Source: Archangiaceae bacterium
GTDB lineage: Bacteria; Myxococcota; Myxococcia; Myxococcales; Myxococcaceae
Assembly: GCA_016879935.1 (NCBI GenBank)
Contig: JAACJQ010000352.1
Location: 1-41,361 of the forward strand
Reading direction: 5' to 3'
Length of the DNA stretch: 41,361 nt
Every line of letters starts with the position of its first letter. The first letter of the stretch is position 1. The position numbers and the translations under genes are program-made. Below the pieces are notes generated by a model, which saw only the letters and a list, made by a program, of their open reading frames with translations, searched no databases and was not told where the DNA came from. This document shows positions 7,240-15,911 of the stretch, piece by piece.

Positions 7240-8900
7240 GTCGCGTGCTCCCGTTCATGCTGCTGCTCGCGCTCACCGCCGAGGCCGGCCCGAAGAAGGC
7301 GCCGGCGCGCAATCAGCCGAGACCGCCGCCGCCCGCGAAGCCGAAGGTGCCGCTGCTCAAGTCGAGCGGCGAAGTCACCTGGGCCGGTACCGAGTTCGCG
7401 TTCGTCGACCGCGGCAGTGCTGACGGCGTCGAGGTGGGCAAGCCGCTGCTGTTCACGCGCGCTGGCCGCTCGTCGGGCAGCTGCAACGTGGTGTCGGTGT
7501 CAGAGCACTCCGCCCGCTGCACGGGGCTCAACGTTCGGGTCGGCGATCGGTTCAACGTGTCGCGTGAGCAGCCCCCGCCGCCCGAGGGCCCCAGGCCGTT
7601 GCCGACCGAGGCCGAGCTCAAACGCCGCGGCGCGCTGGTCGAGTCGAACGAGTGGGTGTTGCGGGCCTTCGATGGTGCGCGAGGTCTGGGCGAAGGGCTG
7701 CACGCCAACGCGGCCATCTCGCACACGACGTACTTCAACGCGACGTCGGTGCGTCTGCCCAGCAACGTGCAGCGCGTCGACGCCACCGTCATCGACTTCG
7801 AGATCTACAAAGGCCTGCGCGCGACCGTCGACCTCACGGTGCTCAACTTCAGCAGCCGGCCCGACGCGCCACGCACCGTCTACCAGCAGACGCCGGTGCT
7901 GCTCGTTCGGCAGCTCGAGCTCGGGTTTCGCCGGGCCGACCTGCCGTTCTCTGCGGCGCTCGGCCGCTCGTGGCTGACGACCGGCCCCAGCCTGCTCGTG
8001 CTCGATGGCGCGCACGCGACCTACCGACTCGGCGTCGTCGAGCTCGGGGCGTTCGCCGGCCTGCTGCCTGACGGTGCCCGCCTGACGCCGTCGGTCAGCC
8101 AGTGGAGCGCGGGCGCGTTCTCCCGCGTGCAGCTCGCGTCAGGTGAAGGGTCGGCAGCCACCATCGTGCAGCTCGCGGGGCGGGCAGGGTACGCGTTGCG
8201 TGACACCGTCGGGTCGCGCTTCGAAGCGGCGGTCGGTGCGGGCCTCTGGGCAGGCACCAGCTTCGACGCCAACGCCTCGGTCGAGGTTGGTTATGGAGAC
8301 AACCAGGCGCCGGCTGGCATCGACGCCGCGCGGCTCGACCTCGGCTACAGGCCCTCCGAGAAGCTCATGCTCTTCGCCTCGGGCCGTTACCGCGGGCTCC
8401 CTGTCAGCGGGCTCACCGAGGTCGGTCTCATCTCTCCCGGCTTGCGCGCCCTGCACGCCGACGCGATGGGCAGCTACGAAGTGAGCCCTGGCGTCATCGT
8501 GGGCCTGCGCGGCGGCCTCGCGAGCGACTTCAATTCCTCACTCCTCCAGGCGCGTTTTGGCCCCGAGCTGACGATGCCGTCGCTGTTCGGGCTGCCGCTG
8601 GCGCTGGGTGTTGGGTACACCGAAGAGCTGGGCTGGCTGCGCGGCCGCACCGCCTTCGTCTCGTTCGGCGTCTCGGCGGGCAGCGTCTTTCGCGTGACGT
8701 CGCGCACCAGCCTCTTCCACCAGCAACCCGTCGCCGGCGCCGAGGGGCTCAACAGCGCCGAGATCGGCCAGTCGCTCGCCGTCGAGGTCGCGCCGTGGCG
8801 GTTCCTGCGGGCACGCGTGCTGGTCATGGGCCGCCAGACGGCCGGGGAGCGATTCGCACCGTTTGGCAGCATTGGCGGGCAGTTGTCGGGTTCGTTCTGA
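7236..8900 (+). CDS. Predicted outer-membrane beta-barrel of the cytochrome conduit
   Basis: ATG 7236 overlaps the previous TGA and gives 554 residues with signal peptide MSRVLPFMLLLALTAEA. A Pro-rich stretch leads to a small domain (~35-110) with FVDRGSADGVEVGKPLLF, two cysteines and VGDRFNV. It resembles the SH3-like C-terminal domain of FlgT-type periplasmic proteins. From about residue 150 the sequence has alternating polar/apolar strands with aromatic belts (VELGAFAGLL, SVEVGYGDNQ, KLMLFASGRYRG, TAFVSFGVSAGSVFRV) and ends in Phe (GGQLSGSF), the usual BamA-recognised terminus. It contains no CxxCH. Set between a decaheme and a multiheme lipoprotein gene, it is the likely porin sheath of a porin-cytochrome complex. 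I cannot show sequence homology to MtrB or to Geobacter porins by eye. Confidence 0.8.
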   Translation: MSRVLPFMLLLALTAEAGPKKAPARNQPRPPPPAKPKVPLLKSSGEVTWAGTEFAFVDRGSADGVEVGKPLLFTRAGRSSGSCNVVSVSEHSARCTGLNVRVGDRFNVSREQPPPPEGPRPLPTEAELKRRGALVESNEWVLRAFDGARGLGEGLHANAAISHTTYFNATSVRLPSNVQRVDATVIDFEIYKGLRATVDLTVLNFSSRPDAPRTVYQQTPVLLVRQLELGFRRADLPFSAALGRSWLTTGPSLLVLDGAHATYRLGVVELGAFAGLLPDGARLTPSVSQWSAGAFSRVQLASGEGSAATIVQLAGRAGYALRDTVGSRFEAAVGAGLWAGTSFDANASVEVGYGDNQAPAGIDAARLDLGYRPSEKLMLFASGRYRGLPVSGLTEVGLISPGLRALHADAMGSYEVSPGVIVGLRGGLASDFNSSLLQARFGPELTMPSLFGLPLALGVGYTEELGWLRGRTAFVSFGVSAGSVFRVTSRTSLFHQQPVAGAEGLNSAEIGQSLAVEVAPWRFLRARVLVMGRQTAGERFAPFGSIGGQLSGSF

Positions 8901-8991
8901 GAGGCACACCATGGCGCACATGTCAGGCGTGGCCGACGTTGGCCTCGTGCGGTCCATTCCAGTCACGGCGTTTTTCGTGAGGCACCCCCGC

Positions 8992-11900
8992 ATGCGCTTG
9001 GCTCGAGCTCTCCAGTTGGTGATGGTGGTCGCGGCCGTCTCTGGCTGCCCCACGGCTCCCGGCCCGAACATTCCGCTCACGCGCGTGAGCGCCGACGACC
9101 ACCCCTTCTTTCCCATCGCGGCTTCGCTCGACGGCGGCCACAGCATCGGCCGCGGCTCACCGCTCGACGGGCCCGTCACCTGCGAGTCGTGCCACACCTC
9201 GTCCACCGCGGGCTTCACCGAATACTCGTGCACGCAGTGCCACACGCACGCTGACTCCATCAACCTGATGCTGCATCGGGGCGTGGAAGACGCCGGCTTC
9301 GTGACCGACGACGCGGGCGTGGTGAGCATCGCCAGCAGAGCGTGCGTCTCGTGTCACCCGAAGGGCGAAGAGGTGGTGCCGCCGTACTCGCACACCGGCA
9401 TCTCGCCGAGCGACATGACCTGCGCGCTCTGCCACGCAGAATCGACGGCGTTCGCGGCGCTGCCCAAAGAGGGCTTCGTGCATCGCGAGACGGCTGGCGC
9501 CGACTGCGGCGGCTGTCACGTCGTCACCTCGTGGACCGAAGTGCGCGGCGCTCCGGACGGCGTGTTCGACCCCGAGCTCAACCTGAACGTCGACACCCTC
9601 GTGCCCAACTTCTCGGGCACCAGCATCACGGCCGTGCGGCCCGTCGTGGAAGTGCTGCAACTGCCGATGAAGCACAGCAGCCGCACCCTCGACGCCGGCT
9701 ACGTCGGCCTGTGCGTCAACTGCCACTCCGAGGCTGGCTCCAACATCTACTACCCGGCGCTGCTGCACTCGTCGCTCGCCAACACGATGCAGCCCCAGCC
9801 CACCACCTGCGCCGACTGTCACGAGCGCCGAGACCCGTCGACGGGAGAGCCCGGCACGCGCCCCACCGGCTTCGTCGGCCCGCTCGCCACCCGCCCTGCC
9901 CGCACGCCGGCCAGCGGAGAGATGCGCCATGACGCCCTGACGTGGACGGGTGATGGCGGTGGCGCTCTCATCGTCACCGCAGACTGCAGCACCTGTCATC
10001 GCGCGCCCGGCGTGAACGAGGCAACCTGGCAGACGGGCCGCACCGACGCCGGCCTCGTCTTCCACGCGTCGCTCACGGCGGCCGGTCTTCCCCAGCCCAC
10101 CTCGTGCCTCGACTGTCACGCGAACACGCGCCCGACGGCGCTGCTCACCTCGATGAACGCGGCGGTGCCCGCAGGCCTCTCGTTCGACCACCAGGGCGTC
10201 GACCTCATGGGCGACTGCACCGGCTGTCACACCAGCACCACGGTGTGGAGCGGCGCGAAGTTTCACCCGGTCGGCGCCACCACGCCGTCGACCTGCATTC
10301 CCTGCCATGCGCAGGAGCGGCCCGTCTCGACCGCGAACTGGATGTCGGCGAACTGGCAGAACAAGCCGTTCGACTTCGTGACGAGCGACGCGGGCGTCAC
10401 CCACGGCGCAGGGCAAGACTGTGTCATCTGTCACGCGGGCCCGGGCTCGGGCATGTGGGGCACGAACCAGAACTGGCAGCGCGGGCACTTCCCGCATGGG
10501 CCAACCTCCATCGCGGCGCAGGGCTGCCTCACCTGCCACACCTCGCAGCGCCCCGACCTGCTCGCCGGCACCACGCCCGCGGCCATGGCCACGCTGCTGG
10601 GCTTCGACCACCGCGCGAACGGCACGGGAGAGTGCGGCGCGTGTCACCAGGCGACCGTCGTCGCCAATCGCTACAACGACTACTTCAGCGCCACCACGGG
10701 CATGCTGCCCGGCGGCGACTGGCGTGGCGGCACTTCGTACCCGGGTGACTTCCTCATCACCTCCCCAGGGCAGTTCGTGAACCTGACGACCTATCGACTG
10801 CAGCGCGCGACGCCGACTGCGCCAGTCACCGGCATCACCACGCAACCCGTGACGTTGCCAAACGCGATGAAGCACACGTCGTCGGTCATTCCTGCACAGG
10901 TCAACCCCGGCAGTGCGACGATGCCCGTCAACACGACGTGCTGGCATTGTCACACCAACACCAACGGCACCGTGACCGCCTACGCCAACGGCGTCTTCCA
11001 CCGCGCGCTCACCACGTTCTCTGCCACCCCGGGTGGAGCCGTGACGCCGCTTGCGCAGCCGACCTCGAACTGTCGTGACTGCCACACCCAGATGCTGCCG
11101 CCCGATGTCGTGCAGCGCATGGCGAACCCGCTCTTCTCGATGGACCACCACGCGCGCTTCATGGCGACGGTGAACATCGGCGGCGCGATGGTGAGCAGCG
11201 TCGACCAGCTCGACTGCAGCGCCTGCCACCGCACCACCGGCACCGCGTGGACCGACGGGCGCTTCCACTCCAACATCGGCACCGCGACGCCCGCCGACTG
11301 CACGCAGTGCCACTACCCGCTGATGGCCAGCACGCAGGCCGACGTGACGACGATGACGCGCTTCGCGATGCGCCACCGCTCGGTGCAGGTGTCGACGCAG
11401 ACGTGCACCACCTGCCACACCATGGCCTTCTCCAAGGCGACCATGATGCCCACGGCGGCCACGCTCTGGAGCACCGGCCAGTACCACGCCAACGCGATGC
11501 CGCAGGCGAGGGCGTGCGTCGACTGCCACGCCGTCACCGAGCCCGCGATGGCCACGCAGGGCACCACGGCCTACCTGTTCGCCAGCGGCGGCGGGTCGAC
11601 CACCAACGGCAACCAGTGGATGAACCACACCGCCGCGTCGGTCGTCGGCCGTGACTGCTCGACGTGCCACACCATCGACGCGCAGCCGAACGCCGTGTGG
11701 AACAAGGCGACGCGCTTCCACACCTTCGTGCCGACCGTCACGGCGTGCTCGGTCTGCCACGGCACGGGCAACGGCCGCGGCACGGTGCTGGGCACCAACA
11801 ACAACCTGCCCAACGCGCCAACCAACACGGCGACGCTGACGACGTTCACCGGAGCTCCGACGGTGAAGGCGCAGATGAACCACGCCGACCTCAACGCCAC

Positions 11901-12741
11901 CGGCCACGACTGCAACTTCTGCCACACGCAGCAGGGCACCTCGACGATGGCAGGAATCACGGGCAAGGAGTGGGCGCAGGCCCGCTTCCACGTGCGCTTC
12001 ACGGCTGCCACGCCGCTCATCTCGAACGGCACCACCGCGCGCTGCAGCAACTGCCACATCAACGAGAAGCCCGGCTCGACGTACACGACGTTCGACCACT
12101 CGGCCATCACCGGGGCGCAGACGAGCGCCGACTGCTCGACCTGCCACAGCTACCCGGGCCTCGCGATGCTGCCCGCGTCACCGACCCCGAACTGGAAGGG
12201 CGCTGCCGCGATGCCGGCCTTCATCTCGGTCGGTGGTTTCACCATTCCCGTCCCTCCGGCCACGGCTGCAGGCACGGTGCAGGGCGGCATCGCGAACCTG
12301 CCGCACCCCACCGTCGCCACGGGCGTCGCCTGCACCACCTGTCATGCGCAGGCCAATGGCGGGCGCCGCGCGACGGGCTACCCGCACACCTCGACGCTCA
12401 TCGCCAACAACTGCAATGCCTGCCACGAGTCGGGCAGCGACCTGGTGGGCACGGCCTGGAACAACGCGACGACGAGCAGCGCTGGCGCCGGTGACACGCG
12501 GCCCTACACGCTCACGTCGGTCGTGCCGACGTTCAAAGGCAATACACGCAGCTGTAATTACCCGAAGCACTTCTACCCAATCGATTGCAAGCAGTGTCAC
12601 AAGTTGCCGGCGGGCAATGCGCCAGTGACGACGGGGGCGGCCTACACCGCGGCGTGGAAGTTCTCGCACACCGAGTCGAAGATGACGCGACCCGGAACGT
12701 GCAACACCTGCCACGCCGGTACCTGCAACCTGCCGGACTAA
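8992..12741 (+). CDS. Giant multiheme lipoprotein cytochrome with 29 CxxCH motifs
   Basis: ATG 8992 has GTGAGG upstream and gives a 1249-residue protein whose first 19 residues are a lipoprotein signal with lipobox VSGC (Cys19, followed by Pro). ATG 8911, with GAGAGG six bases before it, is an alternative start that would lengthen the N-region by 27 residues. I count 29 CxxCH motifs spread over the whole length. The spacers are rich in Thr, Ala, Gly and Asn and poor in Lys, as often seen in surface-exposed cytochromes. Many hemes are preceded by a distant His in FHxxx or FDH contexts that could be axial ligands. A CNYPKH stretch near residue 1190 lacks the second Cys and is probably not a heme site. 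By analogy with MtrC/OmcB-type proteins it should sit on the outer surface as terminal reductase or wire. It is far larger than those proteins. Confidence 0.92.
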   Translation: MRLARALQLVMVVAAVSGCPTAPGPNIPLTRVSADDHPFFPIAASLDGGHSIGRGSPLDGPVTCESCHTSSTAGFTEYSCTQCHTHADSINLMLHRGVEDAGFVTDDAGVVSIASRACVSCHPKGEEVVPPYSHTGISPSDMTCALCHAESTAFAALPKEGFVHRETAGADCGGCHVVTSWTEVRGAPDGVFDPELNLNVDTLVPNFSGTSITAVRPVVEVLQLPMKHSSRTLDAGYVGLCVNCHSEAGSNIYYPALLHSSLANTMQPQPTTCADCHERRDPSTGEPGTRPTGFVGPLATRPARTPASGEMRHDALTWTGDGGGALIVTADCSTCHRAPGVNEATWQTGRTDAGLVFHASLTAAGLPQPTSCLDCHANTRPTALLTSMNAAVPAGLSFDHQGVDLMGDCTGCHTSTTVWSGAKFHPVGATTPSTCIPCHAQERPVSTANWMSANWQNKPFDFVTSDAGVTHGAGQDCVICHAGPGSGMWGTNQNWQRGHFPHGPTSIAAQGCLTCHTSQRPDLLAGTTPAAMATLLGFDHRANGTGECGACHQATVVANRYNDYFSATTGMLPGGDWRGGTSYPGDFLITSPGQFVNLTTYRLQRATPTAPVTGITTQPVTLPNAMKHTSSVIPAQVNPGSATMPVNTTCWHCHTNTNGTVTAYANGVFHRALTTFSATPGGAVTPLAQPTSNCRDCHTQMLPPDVVQRMANPLFSMDHHARFMATVNIGGAMVSSVDQLDCSACHRTTGTAWTDGRFHSNIGTATPADCTQCHYPLMASTQADVTTMTRFAMRHRSVQVSTQTCTTCHTMAFSKATMMPTAATLWSTGQYHANAMPQARACVDCHAVTEPAMATQGTTAYLFASGGGSTTNGNQWMNHTAASVVGRDCSTCHTIDAQPNAVWNKATRFHTFVPTVTACSVCHGTGNGRGTVLGTNNNLPNAPTNTATLTTFTGAPTVKAQMNHADLNATGHDCNFCHTQQGTSTMAGITGKEWAQARFHVRFTAATPLISNGTTARCSNCHINEKPGSTYTTFDHSAITGAQTSADCSTCHSYPGLAMLPASPTPNWKGAAAMPAFISVGGFTIPVPPATAAGTVQGGIANLPHPTVATGVACTTCHAQANGGRRATGYPHTSTLIANNCNACHESGSDLVGTAWNNATTSSAGAGDTRPYTLTSVVPTFKGNTRSCNYPKHFYPIDCKQCHKLPAGNAPVTTGAAYTAAWKFSHTESKMTRPGTCNTCHAGTCNLPD

Positions 12742-12788
12742 GCGTCACCGACATTGCGGGACCACCGCACGCGGCTACCATCGGTGAG

Positions 12789-13385
12789 ATGCTCCGGAGA
12801 GAGTTCGTCATCGGCGTCGCCACGTTCGGGATCGCCTGCCGAACGGACGAAGAAAAGGTCGTCGATGAGGCAAGGCGGCTCTTGCTCGACCGCTCACTGT
12901 CGGATCGGGAGGCCGTCGAGCGCGCCTCGCGCACGCTGTTCTCGTCAAACACGCACGAGCATGACGACGTGCTCGTCGTCGACACCAACGGCGAATTGCG
13001 CGTCTTCGTCACGAGGAGTTACGCCGTCGGCGAGGACGTGAGCGTCGACGCATCCAAACGACCCAACATCACCGTCTACCGCACGCTCGGTGAGCCTCGG
13101 AGCAGCCATGCATGGACGCTCCTTCGAGTGGGGGCAGCTCGAAAAGTCGGCGAGGTGCTCGTGGCAGAGAAGTGGGCGGCTCCGCTTCCTGGTGTGCGCC
13201 CGGTCGTTGTTGCGAGCTTCTCGCGAACGCGGTCGGTCAGAGAGGGGGCGTCGTTGCAGACCCTTTCCGGGTGGGACCCGGCCGAGATCTCGATGGCAGG
13301 TTCCTTCGACGTGGAGCTCGGAAAGAGCACGACGGTCGAGGTACCTCCTGAGGTGCTCGAGCGCCTCAGAGGCACGCAACAGTGA
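12789..13385 (+). CDS. Hypothetical protein, possibly exported
   Basis: The 198-residue frame from ATG 12789 begins MLRREFVIGVATFGIACRT. This is a short basic start plus hydrophobic stretch ending in Cys17, so a lipoprotein signal is possible, although GIAC is a poor lipobox. An acidic helical part (~20-45, DEEKVVDEARRLLLDRSLSDRE) is followed by mixed strands and a C-terminal SGWDPAEISMAGSFDVEL. I recognise no family. It starts 47 bp after the giant cytochrome on the same strand. It could be the last gene of that operon or stand alone; there is no visible terminator between them. The frame could open further upstream (from 12585), but that would overlap the cytochrome gene heavily. Confidence 0.6.
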   Translation: MLRREFVIGVATFGIACRTDEEKVVDEARRLLLDRSLSDREAVERASRTLFSSNTHEHDDVLVVDTNGELRVFVTRSYAVGEDVSVDASKRPNITVYRTLGEPRSSHAWTLLRVGAARKVGEVLVAEKWAAPLPGVRPVVVASFSRTRSVREGASLQTLSGWDPAEISMAGSFDVELGKSTTVEVPPEVLERLRGTQQ

Positions 13386-13414
13386 CCCAGACGTGGCGTT
13401 GACACTGAGCCGGT

Positions 13415-13891
13415 CTACTCGTCGTAGAGCGGGTCGGGCCGGAGCATCTGAAGGAACTCGCCGAAGGTCTCGGCTACCGGAGCGCTCACCCCGCTCGCGA
13501 AGACCTGGCCGCGTCGCGGCCCGGCGATGCCCAGCAGCACCAATCCACTGCCCGGGTCGCGGCCAATCGGCACGGTGTCGTCGGGCACGCGGCCGGCGTA
13601 GGGCTCCCTGGTCGCCTTCACCAGATCGCTGCTGCCGTCGGTGCTGAAGCCGAAGAACTGGGAAATGCAGCCGCTGCGTGCAGGCTCGGCGCGGTCCAGG
13701 TCAAAGCGCGGAACGCTGGACAGCGCGTGCCGGCCCCAGCGGGCCAGAAACGACCGGTATGGCTCGGGCAGAGTGCGGCCCAGCTCAGCCTCGAAGGCCT
13801 CGATCTCGCCCGGCTTCGGATCGCGCCGCGTCGCGGGCCTGAGTGCGTACGCACGGAGGCGCGTCAGGTGCGTGGCGAAGGAGTCGGTCAT
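13415..13891 (-). CDS. SUKH (SMI1/KNR4) family protein
   Basis: This 158-residue protein has the SMI1/KNR4 hallmarks: EIEAFEAELGRTLPEPYRSF near residues 29-48, then RWG, a central ISQFFGF strand, and a later PIGRDPGSGLVLLGIAG segment before a helical end. SUKH domains commonly act as immunity proteins against polymorphic nuclease or deaminase toxins, but many are stand-alone with unknown roles. No toxin gene is visible beside it. Its ATG overlaps the stop of the frame at 13888-14352 (ATGA), suggesting the two were co-translated. It converges with the gene ending at 13385. Confidence 0.8.
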   Translation of the reverse strand: MTDSFATHLTRLRAYALRPATRRDPKPGEIEAFEAELGRTLPEPYRSFLARWGRHALSSVPRFDLDRAEPARSGCISQFFGFSTDGSSDLVKATREPYAGRVPDDTVPIGRDPGSGLVLLGIAGPRRGQVFASGVSAPVAETFGEFLQMLRPDPLYDE

Positions 13892-14352
13892 GGTCGAACC
13901 CTGCAGTATTTCCGTGCGGCGTTGAAGGCACCAGGCATCAACAAGCGGCAGTGAATATCAAGACAGCGTTCGTGCCTGACGACGTTGTCTGAATTGTCGC
14001 AAACACGAGCAGGCCTCGCCCACCCGGTGAGGAGCCAGTTCGTGGCCATGCGGCACTCGACGGTGCCGCCGTTCAGCTCGGTTCGGCAGCCCCGTGAAGT
14101 GAGGGTTCGCGACGCCATCGGCCTCCGCGACTGAGGGGTCGATCCCCGCCGTCCAGGTCGAGAGCGTCGGGGCCGTTGCGATGCGGCATGCCATTGGGCC
14201 AATTGCCGTTCGCTGCCGGCACCGACCCCGAAAGTGATGGCGACGATGGCCGCGGCGAGGCCCAAGGCGCGGTGCAGGCGGCGGGTCGCCTCGACGTGGA
14301 GTTGCAGCGTGGCGACGCGCTGCTCGAGCGCCTGAAGACCGGCGGTGGGCAT
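13888..14352 (-). pseudogene. Small coiled-coil/membrane protein gene, apparently frameshifted in the middle
   Basis: An open frame of 154 codons runs from ATG 14352 to a TGA that overlaps the SUKH start. The first ~52 residues look genuine: a coiled-coil (ALEQRVATLQLHVEATRRLH) and one membrane helix (ALGLAAAIVAITFGVGAG). The middle (~14190-14080) is Arg-rich junk in this frame. Another minus-strand frame there shows much higher G/C at third positions and a natural composition (GIDPSVAEADGVANPHFTGL). The original frame then looks natural again (ELNGGTVECRMATNWLLTGW). Two compensating indels, or sequencing errors, would explain this. It could also simply be an intact odd gene. No family recognised. 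Confidence 0.4.
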
Positions 14353-14414
14353 TGACGACTTGTGGCACCTGCGGGGCTCTTGACGTGGAGCGGGAGGTGA
14401 GCGGGAAGGGCCTC

Positions 14415-15908
14415 ATGGCTCGACTCAGCGCCGTGTTCCTCGTGGCCGTCTGGTGGGTGGCGTGCGCTCCGATGCCGGTTGGCGAAGACGCAGGCTCCGT
14501 CGACGCGGGCACGGCGGGCGCCGACGCGGGGCATGACGCGGGCGCGCTGAACGATGCCGGCACAGCAGATGCGGGTGCGCTCGACGCCGGTTTCGATGCG
14601 GGCCTGCCGATGCTCGACGCAGGGCTCGATGCAGGCCCGGGTGATGCTGGAGCTCTGGTCGATGCGGGAGTCCCGTCTGACGGCGGCCCGCTGCAGGGGG
14701 TGCTGCTCGGAGGAGAGGGCCCGTTGCCGGCGCCCTTCGTCGGCGTGCGCTGGGTGACGCCGAGTGCGAGCGGCATCACCGACGCGATGGGCACGTTCGA
14801 ATATCGCCCGGGCGAGTCCATCACCTTCGTGGTTAGCGACGTCGCGTTCAGACCGGCTGCGGGAGCGCCAAAGCTCTCGCCCTTCAAGCTCGTCGCGCCT
14901 GGCACGTGCACCTCGTCGGCCGAGCTCGAGAAGGCGCTCGTGCTGCTGTTGTCGCTCGATGCCGATGGGCAGGCGTCGAATGGAACGGTCCGTCCCGCCT
15001 ACCCGACGGCTTCGACGACTCGTCCGCTCTCGTCACTCACCCTTGCAGACGTGGCAGCCGTCGTCGCCACGCTCAAGCCCGGGCGAATGGCTCTGACTCC
15101 GAGCGAGGCGGTCGATCGCTTCATGCGGCAGGTCGACGATGAACAGTGGATGGAGACCCGCCTCGACGCTTTCGCGGGCACCACGGCGCTCACGAGAGGG
15201 CAGGGCGTGGCGAGTGACGGCACCAGCTGGTTCTTCAGCGGCACTTTGAGTCTCGAGCGCACCGACGACGCGTACTCGCGCCAGCAGGCCAACACGCTCG
15301 CGATTCCGCCGCTGCTCGCCCTCGCGGGGAGCAACCACATCGGCGACATCGACGTGTGGAACGGCACCATCTACGCGCCCATCGAAGACGGCCGAACGAA
15401 CTACCAGAACCCGAAGCTGGTTCTCTTCGACGCGCAGTCGCTCTCGTCGGGCATGCAGTATTCGATTCCGCAGGCACTGCAGACGAAGGGCGTGCCGTGG
15501 GTCGCGGTGAACGGGCCTGCGGGGCACCTCTACTTCGCGGAGTGGGACCCGACGCCGCAGCTCAACATCTTCTCGTTGTCGACGGTTCAGCTGCTCTCGA
15601 GCCTGCCGCTGCGTCCGCCCGCGGGCGTCACGGTGGGCCGCGTGCAGGGCGCGAAGGTGTTCGAGGGCTTTCTCTATCTGGCCACCGATGACGCGACGAA
15701 GTCGCTCTTCAAGATGAACCTGCAGACGGGCACGGTGCAGAAGCTGCTCTCGATCGCGACCACGGGAGAGCAGGAAGGGCTCGCGTTTCGCTCGCTGCCC
15801 GACGGCACGCAGTTGCACACGTTGAACGTGAACGCGTCGTCGAGTGGCTCCGAGTTGAGGCACTACCGGCGCACGCGACTGCCGCTGCGTTCGCAGCTGT
15901 GCCCGTGA
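14415..15908 (+). CDS. Lipoprotein with Asp-Ala-Gly linker and propeller-like C-terminal domain
   Basis: ATG 14415 follows a strong ribosome site (GGGAAGGG) and gives 497 residues. The signal MARLSAVFLVAVWWVAC ends in a lipobox (WVAC). Residues ~24-95 are a low-complexity linker with many DAG repeats, typical of myxobacterial surface lipoproteins. Next comes a domain with TDAMGTFEYRPGESITFVV, a pattern common in secreted adhesin-like proteins. The last ~230 residues contain repeated strand motifs (IGDIDVWNGTIYAPIED, PAGHLYFAEWDP, AKVFEGFLYLATDD) that suggest a beta-propeller. Probably anchored in the outer membrane; function unknown. It converges with the next gene with three bases between stops. 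Confidence 0.8.
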   Translation: MARLSAVFLVAVWWVACAPMPVGEDAGSVDAGTAGADAGHDAGALNDAGTADAGALDAGFDAGLPMLDAGLDAGPGDAGALVDAGVPSDGGPLQGVLLGGEGPLPAPFVGVRWVTPSASGITDAMGTFEYRPGESITFVVSDVAFRPAAGAPKLSPFKLVAPGTCTSSAELEKALVLLLSLDADGQASNGTVRPAYPTASTTRPLSSLTLADVAAVVATLKPGRMALTPSEAVDRFMRQVDDEQWMETRLDAFAGTTALTRGQGVASDGTSWFFSGTLSLERTDDAYSRQQANTLAIPPLLALAGSNHIGDIDVWNGTIYAPIEDGRTNYQNPKLVLFDAQSLSSGMQYSIPQALQTKGVPWVAVNGPAGHLYFAEWDPTPQLNIFSLSTVQLLSSLPLRPPAGVTVGRVQGAKVFEGFLYLATDDATKSLFKMNLQTGTVQKLLSIATTGEQEGLAFRSLPDGTQLHTLNVNASSSGSELRHYRRTRLPLRSQLCP

Positions 15909-15911
15909 CGC

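Noticed and set aside
8911-8991. Upstream start for the 29-heme lipoprotein at ATG 8911
   Set aside because: It has a fair ribosome site, but it would put more than 25 extra residues before an otherwise complete lipoprotein signal; kept as an alternative only.
9157-12147. 996-codon minus-strand frame opposite the 29-heme gene
   Set aside because: Composition is Arg/Val/Gly-rich with no domain; the opposite strand carries 29 CxxCH motifs in one frame.
12553-12570. CNYPKH as a thirtieth heme site in the large cytochrome
   Set aside because: The second Cys of CxxCH is missing and the spacing does not fit known variants; a canonical CKQCH follows shortly after.
14480-14700. Repetitive DNA suggesting a tandem repeat or CRISPR-like array
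   Set aside because: The repetition reflects codons for Asp-Ala-Gly in a lipoprotein linker; unit lengths vary and there are no spacers.
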